Shown here one piece after another: positions 36,190-47,762 of a stretch of DNA of 64,000 nucleotides. Under the pieces are notes generated by a model. The model worked only from the letters and a program-made list of their open reading frames with translations. It did no database searches and was not told where the DNA came from. Position 1 is the stretch's first letter; every line of letters begins with the position of its first letter. The translations under genes and the position numbers were made by a program. The stretch is from Channallabes apus (taxonomy: Eukaryota; Chordata; Actinopteri; Siluriformes; Clariidae), in contig CM060107.1 of assembly GCA_030522415.1 (NCBI GenBank), forward strand, positions 9,072,770 to 9,136,769, in the 5' to 3' direction.

Positions 36190-36463
36190 ACTATAACATT
36201 TATTCTTTCCCTTACACGAATCAGTCGTCCTGGTCCCTTTGCAGAAAAACAGCCCCAAAGCATGATGTACTGGCTTAAGCAAGGGCACATGTCAGGCACT
36301 GCAGGATTTGAGTCCCTGGCGGCGCAGTGTGTTACTGATGGTAGCCTTTGTTACTTTGGTCCCAGCTCTCTGCAGGTCATTCACTAGGTCCCCCCATGTG
36401 GTTCTGGGATTTTTGTTCATAGTTCTTGTGATCATTTTGACCGGACGGTGTGAGATCTTGATG
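36190..36463 (-). pseudogene. Tc1-like transposase, middle fragment (left part of a split copy)
   Basis: Minus-strand frame ISHRPVKMITRTMNKNPRTT, then DLVNDLQRAGTKVTKATISN and TLRRQGLKSCSA, is the second DNA-binding subdomain of a Tc1 transposase. After a stop it continues PLLKPVH and jumps to IMLWGCFSAKGPGRLIRV, so the first-catalytic-acid region is deleted. Its N-terminus is at 40045-40140, on the far side of the inserted LINE. Confidence 0.8.
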
Positions 36464-36807
36464 TGAGAGGAAAGAGAAAGAGGGGAGGAAGAGAAGAGGA
36501 GGAGAGATTGCAATTAGGTATGGTCACAGTCACAATGTCTAATGTGAATGTATATTTACTGTGTATAGCAGTGCAAGCAGGGACTCCGGCAGGACTAACT
36601 ATGACAGCATAACTAAAAGGCAGAGCCAGAAGGAAACACAAACATGAGGGCTCCCTGAGATGTAAAGCAAACAATCACCTCACCATCAACAAACCTGAGT
36701 GATCAAATGAGACTGAGGAAGACAGCATCTAAAACATACCAGTTCACCATAATACTCTACGTCCGTGAGTCCCCCAGATCTGCTCCTTTACCTTATGGCA
36801 AATTTAT

Positions 36808-39800
36808 TTATAAAAATGCTTGGCTAAATAAATAGGTTTTTAGCCTAGACTTAAACACTGAGACTGTGTCTGAGTCCCGAACACTATTTGGAAGACTATT
36901 CCATAATTTTGGGGCTTTGCAAGAAAAAGCTCTGCCCCCAGCTGTAGTTTTCATAATACGCGGTACTGATAAGCAGCCTGCATCCTTTGACCGAAGTAGG
37001 CGTGGCGGATCGTAAGACACTAGCAGTTCGCTCAGATACTGCGGCGCGAGACCATTTAATGCCTTATATGGCAAGAGTAGTATTTTAAAATCAATGCGAA
37101 ATTTCACAGGGAGCCAATGCAGTGAAGATAGGATAGGGGTGATGTGCTCATATCTTCTGGTTCTAGTGAGGACTCTCGCTGCTGCATTCTGGACTAGCTG
37201 AAGCTTGTTTATGCACCTAACTGAACAACCAGACAGTAAGGCATTACAATAGTCCAACGTAGAAGTGATAAAAGCATGAACTAGTTTTTCTGCATCGTTT
37301 AGCGACAATATATTTCTTATTTTGGCGATATTTCTGAGGTGAAAGAATGCTATCCTGGTGATATTATCTACATGAGCTTCAAATGAAAGGCTGGAATCTA
37401 TAATCATGCCGAGGTCTTTTACTGTTGCACTTGACGGAACAGAAAGGCCATCTAAAGTTACGGTGTGATCTAAGATTTTACTTCTAGCTGTATGCGGTCC
37501 TATGACTAGAACTTCTGTTTTATCCGGATTAAGCAGAAGGAAGTTAATTAGCATCCAATTTCTTATGTCCTGCACACATTGCTCAACTTTAGTAAGATGG
37601 TTTTTCTCATCAGGTTTTGTTGAGACGTATAGCTGTGTGTCGTCAGCATAACAATGAAAACTAATACCATGCTTACGGATTATGTTGCCCAGATGATGCA
37701 TGTAAAGGGAAAAAAGCAGTGGGCCTAAAACTGAACCCTGCGGAACGCCAAACTCCACTAGAGAACATGCAGAATAATCACCATTTAAGTCTACATCCTG
37801 ATAACGATCGGTCAAATAGGATCTGAGCCAGGAGAGGGCTGTACCCTTAATTCCTACTACATTTTCTAATCTGTGAAGAAGAATAGCATGATCAATAGTG
37901 TCAAAAGCTGCACTGAGGTCGAGTAATACAAGCATAGTTACACAACCCTGATCAGAGGCCAATAGGAGGTCATTTACTACTTTAACGAGTGCTGTTTCTG
38001 TGCTGTGATGAGGCCTAAATCCTGACTGATACAGTTCATGTATGCCATTTCTATGTAGATATGAGCATAGCTGCTCCGCTACTATCTTTTCCAGAATCTT
38101 AGAGATAAAGGGGAGGTTTGATATTGGCCTGTAATTGGACAGCTGACAGGGGTCGAGGTCAGGTTTCTTAATTATTGGTTTAATAACTGCTACTTTAAAA
38201 GATTTTGGAACATAACCAATGCTGAGTGAGGAATTAATTATTCTCAACAGCGGTTCTGTTATTACTGGTACTATCTGTTTAAGAAAATGTGTCGGTATAG
38301 GATCTAATATACAGGTTGATGAATTTGCAGAAGAGATGAGTGAAATTAGTTCATTCTCTTCAAGAGGAGTAAAGTATTCTAGGTTTGAATCTGACATGGC
38401 TAGGTTAACATCTGTATCAATTACATTGTTTGGTTTCAAAGCCTCAATTTTATGCCTGATATTTACCATTTTATTATTAAAAAAGTTCATGAAGTCCTCA
38501 CTATTGCATGTTGTTGTTGTGGAGATTTCTGTAGTGGTCTTATTTCTGGTTAATTTGGCTACGGTATTAAATAAAAATCTAGGATTATTTTTATTTTCTT
38601 CTATAAGAGTGGAGAGATACGTTGATCTAGCTACACTAAGAGCTTTCCTATAGATCAGGATGCTCTCTTTCCATGCTATTTGAAATACCAATAATTTAGT
38701 TTGACGCCATTTACGCTCTAATTTCCGAGGAGTCTGTTTTAAAGTGCGCGTGTGATCGTTATACCAGGGAGCGAGTTTCTTATCTCTAATAATTTTTCTT
38801 TTAGCTGGAGCTACATTATCTAAGGTACAACGAAGTGTCGACTCTAAATATTCAGTCGCCTGATCAAGTTCTGTGGGGTCAGACGGTGGCCTAATCGAAG
38901 TTGGTAACTCTGAGAGATTACTGATAAAACTCTGTGTGGTAGTTGATGTGAATGTACGTTTAATACGGTAGCGCGGTGCTGTGCATACATTATCACTGTG
39001 ACACACTTGAATGGAGACAAGATAGTGATCTGAGATAATTTCAGACAGTGGAATTGTGAATACATTTCTTATAATTAATCCGAAGAATGCCCTGCGATGG
39101 ATTGGCACCCTGTCCAGGGTGTACCCCGCCTAGTGCCCGAAGTCTCCTGGGATAGGCTCCAGGTCCCCCGCGACCCTGAACACAGGATTAAGCGGTATAG
39201 AAAATGAATGAATGAATGAATAATCCGAAGAATATTACTAAATCTAAAGTGTGACCTGCTTTATTAATGGGTCCTACTACACATTGATTTACGCCTACGG
39301 AGTCCAGTATGGATATAAATGCTGTTCTCAGAGGGTCTTCTGGATTCTCAAAATGAATGTTAAAATCTCCAGCAATTAACACTTTGTCTACAGAAACGAC
39401 CAGGTCTGAGATGAAATCTGCAAATTCACTAAGAAATTCAGAATACGGCCCTGGAGGTCTGTAAATTATAATTAGTGGAATCGACTGAGCTGATTTAATA
39501 TACTTAAATAGACTTATGTTACTATAGAGAATTTCAAATGAGTTAAATTTATGTCCGTGTTTTTGTACGATAGACAGATTATCATTATGAATAACATTAT
39601 GCGACGCCTCCTCCTCTACCAGTTAACCGAGGTTGTGTATGTAGCTGTATCCAGGAGGACTAGCTTCATTTAGAGCTACATACTCATCCTGTTTAACCCA
39701 TGTTTCAGTTAAACAGAGTATATTAAACGCCTGATCTGTGATAATTTCATTAACAATAACTGCTTTTGATGCGAGAGATCTAATATTTAACAATCCTAGC

Positions 39801-39925
39801 TTCAGATCAGAGGTGCCGGCTGCGCATTCAGTATGATCTGAGTTTGTGGTCTTTATGTTAATTAAATTATTGAAACAGACTTTCTGAGTCTTTCTACATT
39901 TTTGCTTAGATCGGGGAACAGACAC
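36808..39925 (-). pseudogene. L2-type endonuclease/reverse transcriptase polyprotein, broken
   Basis: The endonuclease starts LKLGLLNIRSLASKAVIVNE with LCLTETWVK (39925-39623). A frameshift and stops near 39600-39625 follow. The frame resumes with YRPPGPYSEF and AGDFNIHFENPEDP (to 39188), where a SINE splits it at 39089-39220. It then continues [10 protein letters not shown] and a long RT frame (39108-36808) with [41 protein letters not shown] and the catalytic YADD (plus-strand 37639-37650, about residue 487), and ends in the conserved C-terminal region. The RT half is a clean frame over 700 residues, so the copy is young but disabled in the endonuclease. Confidence 0.92.
39089..39220 (+). 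repeat. 5'-truncated SINE (family A) inside the LINE, 13-bp target duplication
   Basis: From GCCCTGCGATGGATTGGCAC to TATAGAAAATGAATGAATGA, flanked by the perfect 13-base repeat TAATCCGAAGAAT at 39076-39088 and 39221-39233. A truncated 5' end, a short tandem tail and a 13-base duplication are the marks of target-primed reverse transcription. Confidence 0.93.
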
Positions 39926-40044
39926 AGTCTCAATAAGGTGAACCCTGAGTGACGACTCTATGCAGCTAGCAGACGGTTGGTTTAGCCTGTCTGTCTGCTC
40001 CCTGGCCTGGGCTCTGGATTGTCACTGATTAACTATCTATTATA

Positions 40045-40500
40045 GCTTATCTATTGCAGATTCAGTCTTCCCAGCCTGGTGCAGGTCTACAATTTTGTTT
40101 CTGGTGTCCTTTGACAGCTCTTTGGTCTTGGCCATAGTGGAGTTTGGAGTGTAACTCTTTGAGGTTGTGGACAGGTGACTTTTATACTGATAACGAGTTC
40201 AAACAGATGCCATTAATACAGGTAACGAGTGGAGGACAGAGGAGCCTCTTAAAGAAGGTGTTACAGGTCTGCGAGGGCCAGAAATCATGCTTGTTTGTAG
40301 GTGACCAAATACTTATTTTACAGAGGAATTTACATATTAATTCGTAAAAAATTCTACAATGTGATTTTCTGGATTTTTTTTCTCCTTTTGTCTCTCATAG
40401 TTGAGGTATACCTATGATGAAAATTACAGGCCTCTCTCATATTTTTAAGTGGGAGAACTTGCACAATTGGTGGCTGAATAAATACTTTTTTGCCCCACAG
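40045..40500 (-). mobile_element. Tc1-like element, 5' part with terminal repeat (right part of the split copy)
   Basis: On the minus strand the end CTGTGGGGCAAAAAAGTATT (from 40500, TA at 40501-40502) is followed by an inverted-repeat arm with a second repeat (CCACTTAAAAATATGAGAGA). The transposase start MAKTKELSKDTRNKIVDLHQ begins near 40136 and continues AGKTESAI before the LINE junction at 40045. Confidence 0.85.
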
Positions 40501-40824
40501 TATGGCATGAGGATAATATTTATTGCAAAACTACCTGGCTAACAACAACAATTGAATTGATGTTTGTATCCATTGGAGATGATTTTGTCAAATTTATATT
40601 ACTAGTATATTTAATATTCCATTTATTTTTATTACTAGTTTAATCTAGACATGCATTACCTGGACGTGTAACATTAGTGAATCACTATCTAATTGCTAGG
40701 ACTTGGGCAGACATTGCAAAGCTAACTAACATGAGAGGCTTCCTGAGAATATCTGTTTAAGTTCCTTTCAGACTGGATTTAGGGATAATTTGAGTGTGCA
40801 TAGAAATACCATTGCTGCACTATA
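40501..40824. other. No gene seen
   Basis: AT-rich; nothing recognised. Confidence 0.55.
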
Positions 40825-41270
40825 CGGACTAAAGTATTTGGCCATACCTGAATGACATTGGATCCAAATACTGTACATAGACTTTTTGCATCTATAACAG
40901 CATCCACTCTTCTTGGAATCTTGCTGTCTACAAATTCTTGTAGACAGCAAGATTTGTGGAATTCATGCCCATTCATTCTGTAGAGGATTTATTAGGTCAG
41001 GCACTGATGTTGGACAAGAAGGCCTGGCTCACAATCTCCACTCCAGTTCATTCCAAAGATGCTCGATTGGGATGAGGTCATGGCTCTGTGTTAGGGCCAG
41101 TCAGGTTCTTCCACACTGAAATTCAAACCATGTCTTTATACAATAGTCCTTGCTTTGCGCACTGGGGGACAGTCATGTTGGAATAGACTGTTGCCACAAA
41201 GATGGAAGCATAGCATTGTCCAAGATGTCTTGGTATGCTGAAGTATTAAGATTAAGATTAATGGGGATAA
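40825..41270. mobile_element. Non-coding remnant of a Tc1-like element
   Basis: TGCACTATACGGACTAAAGT at the left end, then TATAACAGCATCCACTCTTC, TCAGGCACTGATGTTGGACA and GCCACAAAGATGGAAGCATA. These match, by recollection, the reverse-complement interior of a very common fish DNA transposon. Interrupted by a short palindrome (40920-40951). Confidence 0.55.
40920..40951. repeat. Perfect short palindrome, 14-bp arms, 4-nt loop
   Basis: CTTGCTGTCTACAA, loop ATTC, then TTGTAGACAGCAAG. The second arm duplicates the first in inverted order within the surrounding element. Confidence 0.95.
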
Positions 41271-43059
41271 GTCGCTGATTGAAACATCTGAATCCAACAA
41301 TTAACAGGTTTCTTCTGTCCATATACTGTAGTTTAATGTGGTACTCAGAAAGATAAGGGGGAAAATAGTGATAGAATGATTTCTGATGGTGAGTAAAATT
41401 GGATAGCACTAAATATCATGAAGCAATGTCTGTCTGGTCTTGTTCAATATATAAAAGGCGCTGAAGAGAGAGCAATCAATACAGGGAAGGATTCAGCTGT
41501 GAAGTGCTACTGACTCGTCTCACTCCCAGCATGCACTCCTCTGCATGTCCTCTGCTCTGAGATCACAAGTTGCTGTTGTTCATGGTTGCATTGTAAGTTT
41601 GAAAGATGGGGAAATGGCTCACTGGGTTAGCTGGCGTAAAAACACTGACGCAACACACATGGCTGTGTGTGAATGTACCACTAGGGGGCAGTGTTACACC
41701 TTCTGCATTCAGACTCCTGGACATGATTTCCTCAATATTTTCATTCCTTCCTTAACCTTTTCTCATCTTTCTTCCTCGGCTCTTGCATATCACACTTTTG
41801 CATTTCCTCTGCATTTCTCCCTCACAGTTTGTCTCTCATTTATTTTCCTATTCGCATTTACAAATGCACGTACGTGTCTGAGCATACTCAAAGGGAAATC
41901 CAGTTATGTCTGGAACGCATGCAGACACAAAAGAAACAGCATTATTTATTCCCTGGGTTCGATGCGAGAAAGTTGATGTATGTATTCGTGACAAAATGTA
42001 TGTGCCATGACCTGGGTTGCCAGGTTTTTATTTGGTAAAGAATAACAAATCATACTTTCATGTTCTGGAACATCAAATGTTAGGTTTGTTCTCTCTCTGT
42101 CTCTCTCTCTCTCTCTCTCCCTCCCTTTCTTTTCTCTTCTTAAAATCTATATTCTATACAAAAAAATCACATCTTTCCATGTTTAAAGCATAAATTAAGT
42201 GTCAGAAGATTAAGTTACAGCTTCTTCTCTGAGTGTCGCAAAGCTCTGACAACTTTCTGTAGAAGATGATTTTACTTTTTCTATACCTTCAGAATTTTTC
42301 TGGACCACTGAATTAAATGTGTCCATATTTTTGATTGGTCATGTACATGAATAGGGATTTAGATTTGTGGAGTCTACAGGAAAAAAAAGATCCTGGCTAT
42401 TTGTAATTGCCTACGGTCTTGTTAAACGTTGTCAGCTTTTATGACATGCTTTCGACCAATTTGCCTCACATTGACTGTTCTCAGACATCTGTTTTCTGAC
42501 CTGCAGTTCTCTCAGGATGTAATGAGCATATGGGTAAGCTTGAGAGCAGTATCAATGAAAACTTCTTATTTTTTTCCCCCGTTGGATCTCATTATTCAAT
42601 CTGTCTTCCCAGTGCCCAGAGTAATAGAAGGAGAATGAACAAATCCCCTGCACAGATTGTGCAACTCTGTGAGAAGCAGCCAGTTTCTCTGTAGTGTGAC
42701 ATATGGCTGGACAAGTCAATTTCATGCAGTTAAAAAAGGGCAGCACTGCTAAGCAAGATCAAACACCATGTTACCCTGGTGGTAAAGGGCTTCTTATTTA
42801 ATTTATGTATTTGTTTGTTGGTTAGCTTGATTGATTTTACCCAATTTTTCTCCTTGTCAGTTCCCACTCGACCGTGTAATATAGAGGAAAGATAGGAAAT
42901 AGAAGACAAATTAAGTGACAAATTTCAGTGATGAATCACAAAAAGACACATTCTAAGCAGTTTTGAGCAGGGATCACAATTCTTCAAAAAATATCTTCTC
43001 TATAGGGTTTTAATAATGTTGTTTAAGAGCACTTTCATATACATCTTTCATAAATGTTC
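41271..43059. other. No gene seen
   Basis: Includes a (CT)n run at 42091-42120. Short frames at 41545-41976 have no recognisable domain. Confidence 0.5.
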
Positions 43060-43373
43060 AGTTGAGACACCATAGTGGTGTAGCATTTAACACTGATTTC
43101 ACACCTCCAGGGTCAAGGGTTCTAGTCTTCCATTCAGACTCTGTGTGCATGGAGTTTGCATGTTCTCCCACATTCCAACGACATACAGATTAGGCTAGCT
43201 GGCTTTTCCAAGTTGCCTGTGGGGAGTGAGTGAGTGTGGGAGGAATATGTGTGTGCTTGTGCCCTATGAAGGGCTGGTGTAACCTGTTGGTGTCCGAAGA
43301 CCCCTGGGTAGGCTTCAGGCCTCCCATGACAGGATAAGTGATACAGTATGAATAATGAGTGAATGTTGAGTGA
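43060..43373 (+). repeat. tRNA-derived SINE (family A), diverged
   Basis: CACCATAGTGGTGTAGCATT (head), CACCTCCAGGGTCAAGGGTT, TTTGCATGTTCTCCC and GATAAGTGATACAG..GAATG at the tail follow the family order. A TACAGTA (43342) lies in the tail where other copies have GCGGTATAGAA. Confidence 0.7.
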
Positions 43374-43606
43374 CTGTAAAGGCAATATCATAGGAATTAC
43401 ATTATTTCAATTCTCATTAAACCATTCAATGATCGCTCATGTCCTGTAGGTGGAGTCGAAGTCATCGTGGAAGAGATCACATCCATTATTAGGTTTGATT
43501 AGCATTTTGTTTACAAACAATTTCTTACAATTTTCTTCTAAACTATTACAAAAGATAATAGCATTTCTTTGTTAATGTCCTAGAAGACGTTTACTGTCTA
43601 GAGCAG

Positions 43607-43690
43607 TGGTTCTCAACCTGCGGCCCGCGGGCTGCATGCGGCCCGTCGCAAATGCGGCCCGCGATGTTGACCACGTAAAAAAAAAATACA
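43607..43690 (+). mobile_element. hAT-type terminal end
   Basis: CAGTGGTTCTCAACCTGCGG is a typical hAT end and is preceded by GTCTAGAG, which fits the preferred hAT 8-base target nTCTAGAn. The element continues GCGGCCCGC-rich to about 43680. I did not find the partner end. Confidence 0.55.
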
Positions 43691-43954
43691 ATAATAATAA
43701 TAATAAATGGTTTTACAATTAATAAAAAAAATTTAAACAAATAAATGTATTAATTCGCGCCCAATAGAAAATGAATGAATCACTCTCCGAGATACTTGTT
43801 CATCTGAGTCACGTTAAAGAGTTGTTAAAAAAAAACGAATCGTTCATAAACGTGTAGATAGAGGCATTAAATGTCCTCATTACATTCATGTGCGTTTTTA
43901 TGCGCGTAATATTACATTGCAATGCGTTTATTATATGGGATGCCTTTAGAGAAA

Positions 43955-44283
43955 ACGTCTCGGGTTACTGTGCTGTAACTCTGTTCCCTGAAAAGGCGGT
44001 AATGAGATGCTGCGTGAAAACGCTATGGGAACCATTTTGTCACGTTGCTGGTTATGAAGCATGTGTGCAAACACGCCAAATTTTTGGCTATATATAACCT
44101 CGGTCAGGTGACGTCATCTGATTAGACGCAGGTGGAGGTTATAAATACTACTGAGCCGGCGACAAACCTCAGATTAATTTGTCTGAATGGACGTCCGGTC
44201 ACGTGGTAGTGCGGCATTAGGACGCAGCATCTCGTTCCCGCCTTTTCAGGGAACAGGGTTACAGCACAGTAACCCGAGACGTT
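43955..44283. repeat. Inverted repeat bracketing the left terminal repeat
   Basis: CGTCTCGGGTTACTGTGCTG (43956 on) through AGATGCTGCGT recurs inverted at 44222-44283, with only a few differences over about 59 bases. The stem would enclose most of the left terminal repeat. Confidence 0.9.
44009..44183. repeat. DIRS-like inverted terminal repeat, left
   Basis: From GCTGCGTGAAAACGCTATGG through TTTTTGGCTATATATAACCT to CGACAAACCTCAGAT. The complement of 47763-47944 matches it nearly base for base apart from one 5-base insertion and a few substitutions. Confidence 0.92.
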
Positions 44284-45480
44284 CCCTTTCAAAGGCTTTC
44301 TCTCGATGCTGCTTGAAAACGCTATAGGAACGAGAATACCAACGCCGCCACACTACAAGTGTCTGGACCCCAAGGTTGTGTAGCGTGTGCACACAAAGCC
44401 GAGAAGGTCTCAGAACTATGCCTGGGCAGCTAACTCGGGGCTTTCCCTGAGCCTGGAGTAGCATGAACATCCAGATTATAACGTAACAAATGTGTGCGGG
44501 GAGGACCAACCCTCCGTGGCACACAATTGCTGCAGGGGAATACGTCTTGCTGGTGCAAAAGGAGGCGATCTCTTTGGTTGAATGAGCCCTGCTTCCTAGA
44601 GGCAAAGTGAACCCACGCGCCTCATAGGAGAGGGCAATATGCATCTCTCACCCAGTGTAGTGGCGGCCGCTCCAGCGGCCCCAAGACATGTAAAGGCTGC
44701 TCTGACCTACACCACTGGCTGATGCTGTGGACGTAAATCTGAAGAGCACGTACTGAACACAGTAAGTGAAGTCTCTCCTGCTCCGAAGCTGTAAAGGCAG
44801 AGAACGGAATGCTTCAAAACAGAGTGATGTTGTTTATGGACTTAGGCCGATAGCTCAGTGAGGATGCAGTTACGTGCATCCTGAGAGTACTTGGGCAGAG
44901 GCCCGAGGACAACTTTCCTGCAGGGACTCCAGCACTGAAACAATTCAGCAGTGGACTGGGTCTACCTGCTTCACACACACTTGCTGCAGGGGAATACCTC
45001 TTGCTAGTGCAATAGATGAGGCGATCCCCCAGGTTGAATGAACCCTGATTCCTAGAGGCGAAGTGAGCCCAGACGCCTCATAGGAGAGGGCAATGGCATC
45101 TCTCACCCAGTATAGTGGCGCTCTGACTTACGCCACTGGCTCATGCGGTGGACGTACTGTAAATCTGAAGAGCACGTACTGGACAGTAAGTGAAGTTTCT
45201 CCTGCTACGAAGCTGTAAAAGACGGAGGACAGAAGGCTTCAGAACAGTAGGGTGCTAGTTACAAATTGAACTTTTGGATGATAGTTCAGTGAGGACGCGG
45301 TTAAGTACATCTGGGACCCTGTGGACAGGGTCCACCTGCTTAGCACACACTTGCTGCAGGGGAATAACTCTTGTTAGTGCAATAAATGAGGGGGTTGAGT
45401 GGGCCCTGCTTCCTAGAGGCGAAGTGAGCCCACGCGCCTCATAGGAGGGGGCAATAGCATCTCTCCAATAGCACCCAGTG
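44246..45480 (-). pseudogene. DIRS tyrosine recombinase C-terminal segment, in three tandem copies
   Basis: The recombinase block SYEARGFTLPLGSRAHST occurs near 44640-44576. A second copy has the ST-encoding core at 45032-45047 and a third at 45393-45406 (SYEARGLTSPLGSRAHST). On the plus strand each copy starts with TTGCTGCAGGGGAATA (near 44528, 44988 and 45352) and shares CGCCTCATAGGAG and CACTGGCT blocks. The first two units are about 440 and 360 bases; the third is partial. In the family, RAHSTR carries a catalytic His/Arg pair; here the first copy has HSTK and the third HSTP. Not functional. Confidence 0.75.
45155..45161. other. TACTGTA footprint in one tandem recombinase copy
   Basis: GGACGTACTGTAAATCTG here, against GGACGTAAATCTG in the sister copy near 44731. 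The only difference is the five-base CTGTA after TA. Confidence 0.85.
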
Positions 45481-46600
45481 TCACCCTTTAAAAACATTCC
45501 ATTTGAGGGCATAAGCTCTTGAAGAGGGATACTAGATCCAGAGTCAGGAAGTAGCAAACGGGACATTTGCTGATCTTGCGAGGCAAAGCGGTCCACCTCT
45601 GCTGCATGAAATCTCTCCCAGATTGACTGACTACTTCGGGGTGGGGTTTCCATTCCCCTAGAATGTAAATCGCGTTGAGGGACAGGAACCTGGTGCGCTA
45701 GCTATTCAGCGGCACAAGCACAGTCCGCCCTGGCGATTAATATATGAGACTTGCCATAGTGTTGTCCACCCGCAATGGGACATGGCACTCTCAACTGCTG
45801 GAGGAAGTGCTTTAGGGCGAGAAATAGAGCCATCATTTCCAGGCAATTGATGAGCCGTGCAAGAAGAAGGCCTCTCCAGCACACTTGGGCTGGACCGGTC
45901 ACCTAAGACCACACCCCCGTCCGTGAGGGAAGCGTCTGTTGTTAGCATCTGCGACGACAAGACGAACTTAGAGTGGGAGCCAGAATCAGAAACCGGGGTC
46001 TGAACCACATAGGAAGGGTACGAAGCACCTGGCGCGTAATCCTTGTTGGGGATCGGCCCTAGAGTGAAATCCCTTGTCTTAGCCACAACTGAAATGCTCT
46101 CATGTGCCGAAGGCCCAAAGGTCACCGTGGATACGGCTGCCATGAAAGCTAATTTGATAATGGATTCGACACGAGCGGGACACAGCTGTGCCCACTTACA
46201 ATCAAATCTCATGTGACACCCAAATCCTCAGAACGGGAAAGAGCACACTTTCATGGCGTTGGGTCTCAATCCTCAGAAACAAGCTGAGCTAGGGAGACAT
46301 GCTGATGTCGAAGCGCTAGCTAATGAGACTGGGCCAGCCAGTCATCTATGTAATTCAAATATGGATGCCCTGGTAGTCTTAAGAGCCAGAACTACATCCA
46401 TGCATTTTAATATGTGCGGGTGAAAAAGCTAGACCAACTGAAAAGGACCCGATACTGGTAAGCTTGGCCCCCGAAAGCGAACCTCAGGTCTTTCCCTGTG
46501 TTGTGGCAATATGTCTATATGAAAGTAAGCATCCTTCAATTGATTGTCACAAATCAATCGCTCGGTAGGATTTGAGAGCAATCACTTTATCAGTCAACAT
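45480..46600 (-). pseudogene. DIRS reverse transcriptase / RNase H, degraded
   Basis: Pieces in several frames: LKDAYFHIDILPQHRE (near 46530), the catalytic NYIDDWLAQS (YIDD near plus-strand 46340-46351), the RNase H start MLTTDASLT (45921-45947), ALFLALKHFLQQLR, SYINRQGG, and the distal ERFHAAEVDRFASQD (near 45580). The order and motifs match DIRS Pol. Frame changes every 100-200 bases show long decay. Confidence 0.8.
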
Positions 46601-46621
46601 TTTGAAACTGTATTGTTTATT

Positions 46622-47017
46622 TTAGATAGCGGTACAGCCCGCGAAATCTAAAAATTTGGATGCAGCCCCCCGTTCCTCTGGGAACCAAGGAATACTGATT
46701 GTCGTAGTCTGACTCACTGTTGGGTAGGGGAACATGTTCCATGGCCCCATTCCCCAGCAACTTCTGTCAGGAGATGTGCACTTTCCGGTTTCATGGAAGT
46801 GGAGATCACGCCATTTTGAAACGCGGATATCCTTGATGCGCCTAAGATTCAACCACAAGTGCCTCCGTGCGAAACCCATCGCAGCCATAAAACGGCCGAT
46901 AGCACGAGCCGTCTGCTTTTGTTGCACGCAGAGACAAGTCTGTGGCCCGGCGTAGTTCCAATACGCCCTATCTGAAGAGTGCGTAGCCCCAGAGTGAAGA
47001 GCCCCATTAGTGCTCAA
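46622..47017 (-). pseudogene. DIRS gag-like fragment
   Basis: QTARAIGRFMAAMGFARRHL followed by WLNLRRIKD resembles the DIRS gag/ORF1 block with RHLWLNL. It lies upstream of RT as expected. The C-terminal part does not look conserved. Confidence 0.6.
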
Positions 47018-47338
47018 GTCTCTCAGGTAGCGTGGTAGGCCTGCAAAACCGCCATGGTGTGCAAAGGAGCACCAACCTGACCTGCTGCCTGAAAAGCTTT
47101 TCCCTTCAGGGAAGATGAAAGTCTACACAGCTTGAAAGGAAGTATTAGCTTTTCAGGAAGGATGATGTCCCAAGAGAGATATAGCTTTTGAAGCGTCTCT
47201 TCTATCTGGGCTACATCATATAACTCTGTGATTCCACATTAACTATATTTAAACAACTAAATAAGTCAATGACAGGTAAACACAGGATTAATACAGCTTA
47301 CTCCATGAAATGGTTAACTCACATGGAGAAAGCTGGGA

Positions 47339-47353
47339 GGGGGGGGGGGGGGG
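47339..47353 (+). repeat. Poly(G) run, possible G-quadruplex or collapsed region
   Basis: Fifteen G residues, with C-rich runs 25-45 bases downstream (CCCACCCCCCCCGG). Length may be uncertain in the assembly. Confidence 0.9.
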
Positions 47354-47762
47354 AGCGCGTCGTTGAGCCTCAACCCACCCCCCCCGGCCACCCGACAGAA
47401 ACTGCCGTTTTTTTTTTATTGTTGTTTTCGTAGTGCTCTGAGATTATTCCATCTCCGCGGTTTACGCAAGATAGGATGTTTATCCTTACCGATTCACAGG
47501 AAGCCCATGGCGCGCTTGAGAGTGGACAGAGGGATTTCCCGATCCAACGAGGAGTTTTAAGCAGCAAAATGCACCACGGCTCGGAGCTTCTCAAGGAATG
47601 CGAGGCGCGTGAGCACTTTTTAATCGAAGCAGTAAAGATCGCCCTCCGATATGGATTATCACACACGGAGGCACATCTTGTTTAAAACTCCGATATTGGT
47701 GAGTTAAACACTTCTTATTTTGCTGGTTTAAACACAGACACGCTCAAACAAAGTCAAAGTGA

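Larger units (their letters stand above)
36464..40044 (-). mobile_element. L2-clade LINE retrotransposon, nearly full length, inserted into a Tc1 element
   Basis: Minus-strand element with 5' end near 40044, an endonuclease then RT coding region, and a 3' UTR ending in a CT-rich tail near 36464 (CTCCTCTTCTCTTCCTCCCC on the minus strand). Tc1 transposase sequence lies on both sides, and roughly 115 bases of the Tc1 are missing at the junction compared with the expected family order. It contains no TACAGTA/TACTGTA motif over 3.5 kb, in contrast with older surroundings, which suggests a recent insertion. Confidence 0.85.

Noticed and set aside
36808..39108. A 766-codon frame as a host gene
   Set aside because: Contains [10 protein letters not shown] and YADD reverse-transcriptase motifs of an L2 LINE; upstream endonuclease is frameshifted.
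41545..41976. 143-codon plus-strand frame as a gene
   Set aside because: Low-complexity Ser/Phe/Leu composition from a CT-rich stretch; no domain recognised.
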